DNA of 51,746 nucleotides from NCBI GenBank assembly GCA_021809755.1, contig JAJZJZ010000005.1, positions 1-51,746 of the forward strand, read 5' to 3'. The DNA comes from Thermoplasmata archaeon. Its GTDB lineage: Archaea > Thermoplasmatota > Thermoplasmata > Thermoplasmatales > Thermoplasmataceae. The notes under the pieces are model-generated. The model searched no databases and was not told where the DNA came from. It saw only the letters and a list, made by a program, of their open reading frames with translations. A program made the translations under genes and the position numbers. The stretch's first letter is position 1, and every line of letters starts with the position of its first letter. Below are positions 26,371-35,045 of the stretch, piece by piece.

Positions 26371-27435
26371 ATGGACGGAAACAAGGACATACAAATACTT
26401 CGTATTGGACATCGTCCTGAAAGAGATAAACGTATAACGACTCATGTTGCACTCACAGCAAGAGCTTTTGGGGCCTCAGGGATTTTTATAGACACAAAGG
26501 ACCCTGCAATTGAAGAAAATATTGAGAATGTCAACAGGAACTTTGGTGGAAATTTCTTTGTAAAATCAGGCGTTGAGCCAAAGGAGATTGCTTCGCAAAA
26601 TGGATTTTTGAAAATACATCTCACAATGTATGGATTACCATTGAAGGATACAATTGAGAAAATTAAAGAATCTCATAAAAAAACAAACGACAGAATATTG
26701 ATAATAGTTGGGGCAGAAAAGGTACCTTTTTGGGCATATGAAACAAGTGATTACAATGTATCGGTAACTTCTCAGCCAATCAGCGAGGTTTCGGCACTTG
26801 CCATTCTTATGGATCGCCTCAATGAGGGTAAAGAACTCGAGTTTTCGTTAAAGGGGATGAGACGAATTATTCCCATGGAGAGAGGGAAGAAAGTCGATTA
26901 TATCCCAGACGGTGAGGAATGTCTCCTGATTCTTCAAAGAAACAATGCCACTCAGAGGATACTTGATCATGTGCTTATGGTTGAGCAACTTGCAACAAGC
27001 ATAGCCTCGAGGTGCAATGCCAATATGGATCTTGTTAGAGCCGGTGCTTTGCTCCATGATATTGGAAGGACTGTAACTAATGGGATTGATCACGCAGTAA
27101 AAGGAGCGGAGATCCTCAGAGGAGCAAAAGTTTCTGAAGAGATCGTGAAAATAGTTGAAAGGCATACTGGGGCTGGCATAACAAAAGAAGAAGCATCAAA
27201 ATTGGGTCTTCCAGTAAAAGATTATACACCAATTACCATCGAAGAGAAAATAGTCGCTCAAGCAGATAATTTGGTTTCAGGGAATAAAATTATTACCCTG
27301 GAAGAAACTGTTGAAAATTATAAAAGAAAAAATTTGTTCGAAGCATCCAAAAAAATTGTTATGCTTAATGAAGATATTGAAAAAATTTGTGGCATAAATT
27401 TAAAGGAGATATGTCAGGAACTAACAAACAAATAA
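26371..27435 (+). CDS. trm56: Trm56 tRNA C56 2'-O-methyltransferase fused to HD domain
   Basis: 354 residues in two parts. Residues about 8-170 are a SPOUT methyltransferase of the Trm56 family (LRIGHRPERDKRITTHVALTARAFGASGI, then IVGAEKVPFWAYE and YNVSVTSQPISEVSALAI, the knot), which methylates C56 in the T loop of archaeal tRNAs. Residues about 195-345 are an HD domain: LDHVLMVEQLA, LHDIGRT (the HD pair), HAVKGAEIL and VERHTGAGIT, with VAQADNLVSG closing the site. The HD part has the full metal ligand set, so it is probably an active phosphohydrolase of the nucleotide/RNA kind. The two parts are in one unbroken frame. Confidence 0.9.
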   Translation: MDGNKDIQILRIGHRPERDKRITTHVALTARAFGASGIFIDTKDPAIEENIENVNRNFGGNFFVKSGVEPKEIASQNGFLKIHLTMYGLPLKDTIEKIKESHKKTNDRILIIVGAEKVPFWAYETSDYNVSVTSQPISEVSALAILMDRLNEGKELEFSLKGMRRIIPMERGKKVDYIPDGEECLLILQRNNATQRILDHVLMVEQLATSIASRCNANMDLVRAGALLHDIGRTVTNGIDHAVKGAEILRGAKVSEEIVKIVERHTGAGITKEEASKLGLPVKDYTPITIEEKIVAQADNLVSGNKIITLEETVENYKRKNLFEASKKIVMLNEDIEKICGINLKEICQELTNK

Positions 27436-27518
27436 AGCAATGCAATTTCATAATACTTCTTACAAATTCTACTTATACAGGCAAGTATCGTATAGGGTTT
27501 GAAAATGATGAAGAATTA

Positions 27519-28505
27519 TTAAATTTTATTTCCACTTAGATGTTTCTGTGCTTCCATCAGGTTCTCTTTTTTACTAAAAGAATAAACAGTGACGGCAAAA
27601 GATATTACAGCCCCAATCGTAATTGCAGACAACAACATATATGGAAAATTTGTTTGACCTGTATTTGTAATGGCAGGGGGGTTTACATTTTGTTCTGGGC
27701 CAATCACCAATACATAACTTGTTATAGCACCATCGGTACTCTTGAAATTCGCTGAAATATAAAATGTTCCACTGTTATTTACTTGCATGTAGGCAGGGCA
27801 AATGCTTGACCATATCCCACCTGAACCCTGAATGCTTGTTCCTTGTAAACCTTGAATGCTATTTCCGTTAATCTGAACCGGGTTGAGTGTACAAAATCCA
27901 TTTGGGACAAGCGTATATCCATTACTGACAAAAAGAATTAATGATCCACTTTGAGCTGTTACTTTAAAGGTCATGTCCATAGTAGAATTCGCCTCGTATG
28001 AGAAATATTCACTAATGACCCCAAGGTTTTCGGACCCTGTGTAACCAATTGAGATATCGGCTAAAGATACAGCTCCGTTATTGGAACCAGTGGATAAGGA
28101 AGCAGCCGGTACTTGATTTGAATTGATTGACTCTATAATTGAATAGTTGTAATTTTTAAAAAGTGGGGTATTTGGTGAAAAACTCTCAATCTTCTCAGAC
28201 GAAACGCCACTTATAATGTTTAGATCATCTGGTATAAGGTTAATTGTATTTTGACCAGATAGGGTAGAATTTGCATTGCTAGATATGTCATAAAGTGAAT
28301 TGGAAATTTTATAATTATTCACCACACCGGTAAGGTCTTGGTTAGAAGAATGCACTACCGAATTATCAAAGGCACCAGAATGAACAATACCAACAGAAGG
28401 AATAAAGAGCACCAACAGAGAAAAAATTATTGCTAAAATTTTACCAGTGAAAGGTATTTTTCTCCTTATGAAATAAATTAATGGATAATTCATCATTTCA
28501 AACAA
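27519..28505 (-). CDS. Secreted membrane-anchored protein, unknown
   Basis: 328 residues. A positively charged N-terminus (YFIRRKIPFTGK) and hydrophobic stretch (about 20-38) form a signal peptide or anchor; a second membrane helix (about 288-308, MLLSAITIGAVISFAVTVYSF) with SKKENL ends the chain. The ectodomain is Asn/Ser-rich with sequons and beta-rich (LILFVSNGYTLVPNG, FYISANFKS). Two Cys near the middle (CTLN and ICPAYM) could form a disulfide. No family recognised. Confidence 0.65.
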   Translation of the reverse strand: MFEMMNYPLIYFIRRKIPFTGKILAIIFSLLVLFIPSVGIVHSGAFDNSVVHSSNQDLTGVVNNYKISNSLYDISSNANSTLSGQNTINLIPDDLNIISGVSSEKIESFSPNTPLFKNYNYSIIESINSNQVPAASLSTGSNNGAVSLADISIGYTGSENLGVISEYFSYEANSTMDMTFKVTAQSGSLILFVSNGYTLVPNGFCTLNPVQINGNSIQGLQGTSIQGSGGIWSSICPAYMQVNNSGTFYISANFKSTDGAITSYVLVIGPEQNVNPPAITNTGQTNFPYMLLSAITIGAVISFAVTVYSFSKKENLMEAQKHLSGNKI

Positions 28506-28820
28506 TAAATCGTCTATATTTAATATTTATTTCCTTGAAAGGTAAAAGACCAAAAATATTGTGGACTTCTCAATACTTTTGAGGGAATGGCTGGCATCAA
28601 TACCCACTAAGTTGCAATTATTCGGTACATACACTAATACCATGAAATCTTATGATTGGGGTTATAATGGTATGGCCAGAATGTGCATTAAAAGCACACT
28701 TGAAGAATTATGGTCTCATATAAATGGGCTCTTTATCTAATTCTTTGAAATTTAAAAATAATATATTTGGATTGCTGTGATCCGAAAGAGTTAAAAGCTT
28801 TTCAACGTTTTCGATTAGCC
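28506..28820. other. Intergenic region with tRNA promoter
   Basis: A frame about 28637-28740 reads MKSYDWGYNGMARMCIK and then STLEELWSHI, protein-like but too short to assign and probably a gene remnant. A TATA-like GTTAAAAGC at about 28790-28798 suits the tRNA-Asn/Met transcript. Confidence 0.35.
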
Positions 28821-28821
28821 T

Positions 28822-28894
28822 GCCGTTGTAGCTTAGCTGGTAGAGCACTCGGCTGTTAACCGAGCGGTCATCGGTTCAAATCCGATCAACGGCG
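28822..28894 (+). tRNA. tRNA-Asn (GTT)
   Basis: GCCGTTG pairs with CAACGGC (28887-28893); anticodon arm CTCGGCTGTTAACCGAG gives GTT; T arm ATCGG TTCAAAT CCGAT. No intron, no encoded CCA. It is followed two bases later by tRNA-Met, so they are co-transcribed. Confidence 0.95.
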
Positions 28895-28896
28895 TA

Positions 28897-28970
28897 GGGG
28901 CTGTAGCTTAGCTAGGTAGAGCGCCTGGCTCATAACCAGGTGGTCATTGGTTCAAATCCGATCAGCCCCA
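28897..28970 (+). tRNA. tRNA-Met (CAT), elongator type
   Basis: GGGGCTG pairs with CAGCCCC (28963-28969), discriminator A at 28970; anticodon arm CCTGG CTCATAA CCAGG gives CAT; T arm ATTGG TTCAAAT CCGAT with one G-U. The anticodon stem lacks the GGG/CCC of an initiator, so it is an elongator Met, or tRNA-Ile2 if C34 is modified to agmatidine. The convergent TetR gene ends at the next base. Confidence 0.9.
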
Positions 28971-29570
28971 TCAATGATCTACTCTTGAGTTTGCTCCCTT
29001 TAATATGAGTTCTACACCGAGACTGAACATAGATATGGCATCTTTCTTATCCATTCCCTGTAGCGTACTAATCATGATGCCATTGTGAAAAGCAATGAAT
29101 ATCATTGCAAGGTCCGCAGAATTTATTTCTGCTGGAAGAATTCCTGCATCCTTGATCTGGTTGATGATCTTCGTAATATAAAGTTTGTATTTAGCATAGC
29201 TTTCTTTTATGATATTGTTAACTTTGGGATTTATATTTAGTTCACTCAACGCAAAAACCCAGTAGAATTTGATGTGATCGGGCTGGTTTAACTCCTCCTC
29301 AAAAAACTTTCGTATACTGGAAATAAAATTGTTATTGTCAATTCGTCCCATAATATTTTCCATGATTGAAATATTAATTCTACATGTTTCATCAAGGATT
29401 TCCTCCTTGCTTTTGAAATAGAGGTAGAGAGTACCTTTTGTAACCCCAATATCTTTCGCTATATCATCCATGCTCGCATTGTTATATCCTCTCTCATAGA
29501 ACAACTTCGTTGAGGAATCTAAAATTCTTTTTTTGGCGGTATTTCTATAATCCTGGACGACTTTTGGCAT
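28971..29570 (-). CDS. TetR/AcrR-family repressor
   Basis: 199 residues. N-terminal HTH (about 10-58): AKKRILDSSTKLFYERGYNNASMDDIAKDIGVTKGTLYLYFKSKEEIL, the classical TetR pattern. The C-terminal ligand domain (about 65-195) is helical and close to AcrR types. It is divergent from the epimerase gene; an inverted repeat in between suggests that it represses both. Its stop abuts tRNA-Met. Confidence 0.93.
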   Translation of the reverse strand: MPKVVQDYRNTAKKRILDSSTKLFYERGYNNASMDDIAKDIGVTKGTLYLYFKSKEEILDETCRINISIMENIMGRIDNNNFISSIRKFFEEELNQPDHIKFYWVFALSELNINPKVNNIIKESYAKYKLYITKIINQIKDAGILPAEINSADLAMIFIAFHNGIMISTLQGMDKKDAISMFSLGVELILKGANSRVDH

Positions 29571-29601
29571 GAATTCATATTTGAAATGTCTATAAATTAA
29601 T

Positions 29602-29641
29602 TACTGAACAGAGATTCTATATACTAACTGGTTATTCAGTA
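29602..29641. promoter_or_regulatory. Inverted repeat in the divergent TetR/epimerase promoter
   Basis: TACTGAA (29602-29608) and TTCAGTA (29635-29641) flank 26 bases containing a TATA-like CTATATACT (about 29617-29625). The second arm ends three bases before the epimerase GTG. Good candidate for TetR binding. Confidence 0.5.
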
Positions 29642-29643
29642 TT

Positions 29644-30603
29644 GTGACTAATAAGTTTTACATCGAAGGAACCCATGGAATCATAGGGGCAACGGGGGGA
29701 TATGGAAACGCGCTGGCAATGGATCTGAATGAGGCAGGAAATCATGTTGTTGCCATAGTGAGGAACAGACATAAAGCAGAAAACATTTTACCGGGTGATA
29801 TAGAAATAAGGGAGAGCGACATTCTGAATCAGGAAGACGTTAAGGAAAGTCTCAAAGGTGTAAATTTCATCTATGTGGGATTCAACTTCTCATATGGTTC
29901 ATGGGATAAATATTATGAAGCAATTGACGGTGTTATCAAAGCGGCCGTTTCAAATAAGAGCACCATAATTTTTCCGGGAAATGTTTATGGATATGGGAAA
30001 TTCTCATATATTCCTGTGGATGAAAATCATCCACTTAATTCAAAGGGAAAAAAGGGAAAGATCAGAAATGAAATAGAAAAAATGCTCATCGATCAAGCAA
30101 AGAGTGGCAAAATTAAATTAATTCTTCCCAGATTCGCCGATTTCTATGGTCCAAATGTGACAAATGCTCTCTACGGAGCTATGTTTTATAACGCAATTGA
30201 AAACAAGAAACCGTTATGGCCAATCAACGCAGATGTGCCTCATATGTTCACTTACATAAAAGATGCATCACGGGCCACTCTAATGCTGGTTTCAAAGGGG
30301 ATCACAGATGGTGGAGTATATCACATTTCAGGGAATCAGATCACTGCGAGGGAATTTATAAAAATGATATTCGGGGAATTGAACCGAAAGGAGAGAATCA
30401 AGGTAGTCTCGGAAACAACATTAAAATTTTTATCGTTTTTCAACAGTGATATACGGGAATTGAAAGAGCTTTTCTATGAGTACTCTGAGCCATATATCTT
30501 AAGCGATAGTAAGTTTAGGGCGGTATTCAACAACTTTGAATATACCCCATATGAAATTGGAATAAGGGAGACCTTAGACTGGTTTCATAAGCATGTATCA
30601 TGA
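29644..30603 (+). CDS. NAD(P)-dependent epimerase/dehydratase (SDR)
   Basis: 319-residue extended SDR. GIIGATGGYGNALAMDL is the Rossmann dinucleotide motif; FPGNVYGYGK holds the catalytic Tyr region (YGYGK in the role of YxxxK); RFADFYGPNVTN and the substrate half follow (YHISGNQITAREFIKMIF). Substrate unknown; could act on a nucleotide sugar or another small carbonyl. Start GTG 29644. Under the likely control of the divergent TetR repressor, so perhaps a stress or detoxification gene. Confidence 0.85.
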   Translation: MTNKFYIEGTHGIIGATGGYGNALAMDLNEAGNHVVAIVRNRHKAENILPGDIEIRESDILNQEDVKESLKGVNFIYVGFNFSYGSWDKYYEAIDGVIKAAVSNKSTIIFPGNVYGYGKFSYIPVDENHPLNSKGKKGKIRNEIEKMLIDQAKSGKIKLILPRFADFYGPNVTNALYGAMFYNAIENKKPLWPINADVPHMFTYIKDASRATLMLVSKGITDGGVYHISGNQITAREFIKMIFGELNRKERIKVVSETTLKFLSFFNSDIRELKELFYEYSEPYILSDSKFRAVFNNFEYTPYEIGIRETLDWFHKHVS

Positions 30604-30761
30604 AGAATCAAACAACATGTGAATTTATACCTCCTTTTCATGTACTGTTCTTATACGCTCATTAGGTCCATGTTAAGGTATATGGGTAAACCGGACTTCT
30701 AGAATTTTAGTTTAGGTACATCCATGAGAAAAAACTAAGTCAAATCAACTATCTTCTTTAT

Positions 30762-31910
30762 ATGAAATTTGAAGCAATTCTCCTTTCATTTACAAAATCC
30801 ATACGCTCATTTATCTTTACATCTATTGCAATTACTATACCATACCTTCTTTCCAATTTTGATTTTAGTTCATTAGAGACAGGAATTGTCATTCTTATAA
30901 GCCTTGCCATATCAACGATTTTCCTGTATGCTTACACCGCCTTTAGAATACTGGCAAAACGAAAAATTCTCCTTATGGCTTTCCTTTTTCTGGTTTCTCT
31001 CACAATTCTTTATTTGGAGGAAAATGTAATATTCCTCTTTATTGCACTTATAGTGGGGGGTTTCTCTCTTAGCGGTAGGGATCTTACTGCAAATCAATCC
31101 ATAGAACAGTATACCATGAGTCTATATACAGAGAATCAGAATCAGAAAAACTCCATATTTGCACTTTACAATTTTGGTTCTTATGCAAGCGGGGCTGCTG
31201 CTTCACTTTTTCTTTTCTTGTATAACCCCAGTTCATTCCAGTTAGTGTTTCTGATAAACGTTCTTTTAGCTCTTGTACAGGTTGTAATTTACCTGTTTAT
31301 CAAATTTCCTGAATTCGTTCCAAGGAAAAGAGGGGAAAAGATAAAGGATAAGGAGACCAGAAATCTGGTGAGAAGTTTAGCAATCCTCTTTTCAGTGGAT
31401 TCCCTGGGTGGTGGACTAGTAAATAATTCCATCATAACATTGTTCTTTAAGGTGGTTTATAACCTTGATATTTCTCAGGTAGGTTTGATTTTTATCATCG
31501 TTAATATTATCACAGCACTGTCCATTATTGGTTCCAGATACATTTCAGGAAATATTGGCCTTGTCAGAACAATGGTATATACTCATATAATCAGTAATAT
31601 CATGCTCTTCATGGTACCGGTCTTTCATATGCTCATTGTCAGTGAAATTTTTCTCTATTTGCGACAATCCACCAGTCAGATGGATGTACCGGCAAGAGAC
31701 AGTTTTGTAAATACCGTGATACCTCAGGATTCTAGGGTGAACAGTAATTCCGTGTTTATTGGAGTAAGAAACGGAATGCAAATACCGGGACCCGGCATTG
31801 CTGGTTTTATCATGGAAATCTTTCCTGCCGGTATATTCTTCATGGCAGCTTTAACAAAGATATCCTATGATCTTGCTTTCTTCCTTAAATACCGGGAAAA
31901 TCATATATGA
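30762..31910 (+). CDS. Major facilitator superfamily transporter
   Basis: 382 residues with about 11-12 hydrophobic helices. The loop GGFSLSGRDLTANQ and a central basic loop (FVPRKRGEKIKDKETRNLV, about 185-205) separate the two six-helix bundles in the MFS way. Substrate cannot be read. Starts at ATG 30762 with no clear Shine-Dalgarno. Confidence 0.85.
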   Translation: MKFEAILLSFTKSIRSFIFTSIAITIPYLLSNFDFSSLETGIVILISLAISTIFLYAYTAFRILAKRKILLMAFLFLVSLTILYLEENVIFLFIALIVGGFSLSGRDLTANQSIEQYTMSLYTENQNQKNSIFALYNFGSYASGAAASLFLFLYNPSSFQLVFLINVLLALVQVVIYLFIKFPEFVPRKRGEKIKDKETRNLVRSLAILFSVDSLGGGLVNNSIITLFFKVVYNLDISQVGLIFIIVNIITALSIIGSRYISGNIGLVRTMVYTHIISNIMLFMVPVFHMLIVSEIFLYLRQSTSQMDVPARDSFVNTVIPQDSRVNSNSVFIGVRNGMQIPGPGIAGFIMEIFPAGIFFMAALTKISYDLAFFLKYRENHI

Positions 31911-31996
31911 GCATGTTTAATCACAGAAAATAGACAAAATTATAAGCGCTCAATCTCTTTTTATGTATTAATCACATTAGCAGAAGCGAAACTAAC

Positions 31997-32368
31997 ATGG
32001 AAGGAAATCAGGATATGTATACCAAAGTGAGAGAACTCCAAGCTGGAAAGAACATCCTCCTCTTGTTAAAGATATTCATACTCATTGTAATCATTATTTT
32101 TCTGTTCTATTCAACCACGAGCAATGTCATTTTTACGGAAATAAATGAGTTTCTATTTTGGCCTTTGATAATAATTTATATTATTTACAGATTTGCTTAT
32201 AAGGGAAAGCTAATGCTTTTTATGCAGAATATACTTGATAACAAAGATGCCAATTCGCAATACATTACCAAATACATGGAGAGCCTCCAGAGACCGTCAA
32301 TAAACAGACTAAGCCTCAATCATCTCATTAATCTGCTAAATCATTTTAGCATGTCAAAGACAAAATGA
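31997..32368 (+). CDS. Small membrane protein, unknown
   Basis: 123 residues with two adjacent membrane helices (about 18-42 and 50-70) followed by a polar, helical tail of about 50 residues (NKDANSQYITKYMESLQRPSINRL). No family recognised. Stands alone, 86 bases after the MFS gene. Confidence 0.55.
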   Translation: MEGNQDMYTKVRELQAGKNILLLLKIFILIVIIIFLFYSTTSNVIFTEINEFLFWPLIIIYIIYRFAYKGKLMLFMQNILDNKDANSQYITKYMESLQRPSINRLSLNHLINLLNHFSMSKTK

Positions 32369-32452
32369 TCTCTTCCAGGTATATTCGTAATGGGTGAAAT
32401 TTGGGTTCAATAAACTTATCCATAGTGTAATGAAACGGAATTATGTTCTGTT

Positions 32453-33226
32453 TCATACACCTGTTTGTACATTACCGTACAACTTCACTGCAAGTCCTAG
32501 AAAAATCAAAGTTACAATGAAGATTACAAGCAATGGCTCAAGAGATGAATAAGGTTGATTGTATGAAAGTATATCTCTTGCAGAATAGACGATATAACTC
32601 AAGGGATTAATGTCAATAAATGCCCTTAATGCAGCAGGAGTCTTGTTTGTTATTGGATAAAAAGAAGGACTTGCAAAATCGAGGAAGAAAAATAGTACGA
32701 TTGTGATTGTATTATAGGCATTCATACTTTTTATCTTGACAGCAAATATGAGAAAGAGTGAACTGAAGAAAGTGGTTCCTATTGCAAGTGTTATGAATAG
32801 AAGGATAATATTCACAGGTGTCACGAAAAGATGCGCAGAGGTATAGAAAGCCAGGGCAGCCATTATAGTGCTTCCCGTTACGGAAAATATGACTGCAAGA
32901 AGCATTATACCCATAAGATAATCGATCCTTCTGAATGGGCCAACTAAAATCTGCTCAAACATACCCCATCTTCGGTCGGCCCATAGCATTCCACCCCCAA
33001 TATTCCCGGCTGTGAGGGCCTGCATTCCTATAATACCGGGTGCCAGAAATGTTATATATGATATTGGACCGTTTGGCCCGGGAACTGAAGTTATTAGACC
33101 TTCATACATAACTCCCAAAACTGCCAGATATAGCGCAGGCAGACCTAGCATGAACATCATTGTACCGGGATCCATATTTACACGAATATTTCTTAGCGTA
33201 AGCCTGACAAATGATGGAAGCTTCAA
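32453..33226 (-). CDS. ABC-2 type transporter permease
   Basis: 257 residues with six membrane helices. PNGPISYITFLAPGIIGMQALTAGNIGGGMLWADRRWGMFEQILVGPF is the ABC-2 region (the short cytoplasmic helix followed by conserved Glu and pro-rich loop). It overlaps the ATPase gene by four bases. The pair is probably an exporter of a drug, lipid or surface polymer. Confidence 0.9.
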   Translation of the reverse strand: MKLPSFVRLTLRNIRVNMDPGTMMFMLGLPALYLAVLGVMYEGLITSVPGPNGPISYITFLAPGIIGMQALTAGNIGGGMLWADRRWGMFEQILVGPFRRIDYLMGIMLLAVIFSVTGSTIMAALAFYTSAHLFVTPVNIILLFITLAIGTTFFSSLFLIFAVKIKSMNAYNTITIVLFFFLDFASPSFYPITNKTPAALRAFIDINPLSYIVYSARDILSYNQPYSSLEPLLVIFIVTLIFLGLAVKLYGNVQTGV

Positions 33227-34182
33227 CCTTTCATCACCTCAATAAATACATCATCAAGTGACGGATTATCCAGAACAACCTGGTCTATGTCAATAGATAA
33301 TGAATTAACTATTTGAATCACTTCGGGAAGAATTCTGCCCATATCCTTTCCTATTACCGTTATTTGTTTATTATCAACTTCAAATTCAATATTAGTTGGC
33401 ATTTGCGAGAATCTTTTCATCAAGGTACTTTTAAGATCCTTATCAACTGGATCTCTTGACGTTATGGCAAGTTTTCTCATGGACTCGAATTTTTCTTTCA
33501 GCTCTTCTGATCTGCCTTCCGCAACCATTTTTCCTCTATTTATCATACCAATCTTTTTGCACAGATAGTCTGCTTCTTCCAGAATATGTGTTGTGAATAG
33601 CACGGTAAGACCATCCTTCGATTTTTCTCTGATATAGTTAAGTATCTCTCTTCTCATTATTGGGTCCATTCCAACTGTTGGCTCATCCAAAAATAGAACC
33701 TTCATATCGTGAATGAATTCTCTTGCGACCTGAACCCTTTTCTTCTGTCCTCCCGAAAGTTCGAACATTCTTCTGTTCCTTATTTCTTTGAGATCGAACA
33801 GTTCCATAAGCTCAGATGCTCTCTCTGATACAGTGCTTTTAGGTATTTCCCATAGAAGACCATAAATATAGAAACTCTTTTCAACTGTTGTAAAGTCAAA
33901 TGATTCATTTTGCTGAACCACTCCAATAATCTTCCTAACGCTATTTGGCTTCTTTTTTACATCAATGCCGCATATTTTTGCATAACCTGAATTCTGCTGT
34001 ATGAGAGTTGTAAGGATCTTGATGGTTGTCGTTTTACCAGCACCGTTTTTTCCCAATAAACCATAAACTTCTCCGTATGGAACGTTGAAATTAAGATGAT
34101 CAACCTGATTGCTCTTTCCATCATAACTCTTCACCAGATCATTAACTTCTATGGCAAAGTCATCAGAACTCATTCCACTCAT
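33223..34182 (-). CDS. ABC transporter ATP-binding protein (DrrA type)
   Basis: 319 residues. Walker A GLLGKNGAGKTTTIK, Q loop IIGVVQQNESF, signature LSGGQKKRVQVAREF, Walker B LFLDEPTVGMDP and switch His in FTTHILEEADYL. A C-terminal extension of about 85 residues, ending PSLDDVFIEVMKG, is typical of DrrA/CcmA-type ATPases. Operon with the ABC-2 permease. Confidence 0.95.
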   Translation of the reverse strand: MSGMSSDDFAIEVNDLVKSYDGKSNQVDHLNFNVPYGEVYGLLGKNGAGKTTTIKILTTLIQQNSGYAKICGIDVKKKPNSVRKIIGVVQQNESFDFTTVEKSFYIYGLLWEIPKSTVSERASELMELFDLKEIRNRRMFELSGGQKKRVQVAREFIHDMKVLFLDEPTVGMDPIMRREILNYIREKSKDGLTVLFTTHILEEADYLCKKIGMINRGKMVAEGRSEELKEKFESMRKLAITSRDPVDKDLKSTLMKRFSQMPTNIEFEVDNKQITVIGKDMGRILPEVIQIVNSLSIDIDQVVLDNPSLDDVFIEVMKG

Positions 34183-34300
34183 ATTACTATAAATATAATA
34201 TATCTCACTATTTCCTTGAATTTTGGTTCAGTTAATTTTCTGTATTTATGGAAACAGGCGATGAAAAATTATTGGAGAATCCGCATTCAAATTTTCACAA

Positions 34301-34924
34301 TCAGATTTTGGAAAATTTAAGAAACAGTCTTTTCCTTCCCCCAAATTGATCCAAAAATACCTGATAATTCTCTATCCCGGCCGCTATTGCTATTTTCTTC
34401 AATGTACCTCTCGTGTGATTGAAACTTGGCATAGCTTGTACACCATCGATATAATTTTCAATGAGAGCATTTGGTGATCTGTGATTCCTGACCTCTATGA
34501 GTCCTGACCCTTCTTTCCTCAGAACTCTATAAATTTCCCTGATCACCTTGATTTGATCATCAGAATTCACAATCTCACTGAACGCATTCCACATACAGAT
34601 AACTGCATCAAATGAGCAATCTTCATATGGAATATTCCTCATATCACCAACTGAAAAATGTGCTTTCACTCCTTCAAGATCGGCAATTTTCATTGCATGT
34701 TCAATGAATATTGGAGTGATATCGATGCCACTAACTCTATACCCTTTTTTAGCGAGAGGTATGCTAAACCTTCCGAATCCACATGCCAGATCGAGGATAT
34801 CATATTTCTTTCCCAATATCCCCAATAAATAGGTTAACTCCTTATCTGTATGCGACGGATCCTTTCTGTCTGAAAGCCATTGAACTCCCATTTCACTATA
34901 GAAGTTCCGGGAATCTTTAGGCAT
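34301..34924 (-). CDS. SAM-dependent methyltransferase (class I)
   Basis: 207 residues. ILDLACGFGRFSIPLAKKGYRVSGIDITP is motif I with the acidic end of beta2, then VGDMRNIPYEDCSFDAVICMWN (motif II/III). Substrate unknown. Located upstream of the ABC genes on the same strand with a 118-base gap, so probably separate. Confidence 0.88.
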   Translation of the reverse strand: MPKDSRNFYSEMGVQWLSDRKDPSHTDKELTYLLGILGKKYDILDLACGFGRFSIPLAKKGYRVSGIDITPIFIEHAMKIADLEGVKAHFSVGDMRNIPYEDCSFDAVICMWNAFSEIVNSDDQIKVIREIYRVLRKEGSGLIEVRNHRSPNALIENYIDGVQAMPSFNHTRGTLKKIAIAAGIENYQVFLDQFGGRKRLFLKFSKI

Positions 34925-35045
34925 GAATTTGTAAAGTTTCAGAACTTCATAATAATTTGTGTAAATACATCATCTACTTTTAGTTTCAAACATTTTAATG
35001 TTCAGGTCAAAACCGTTTTAACATGGTTCAACATCCCATAGAAAC

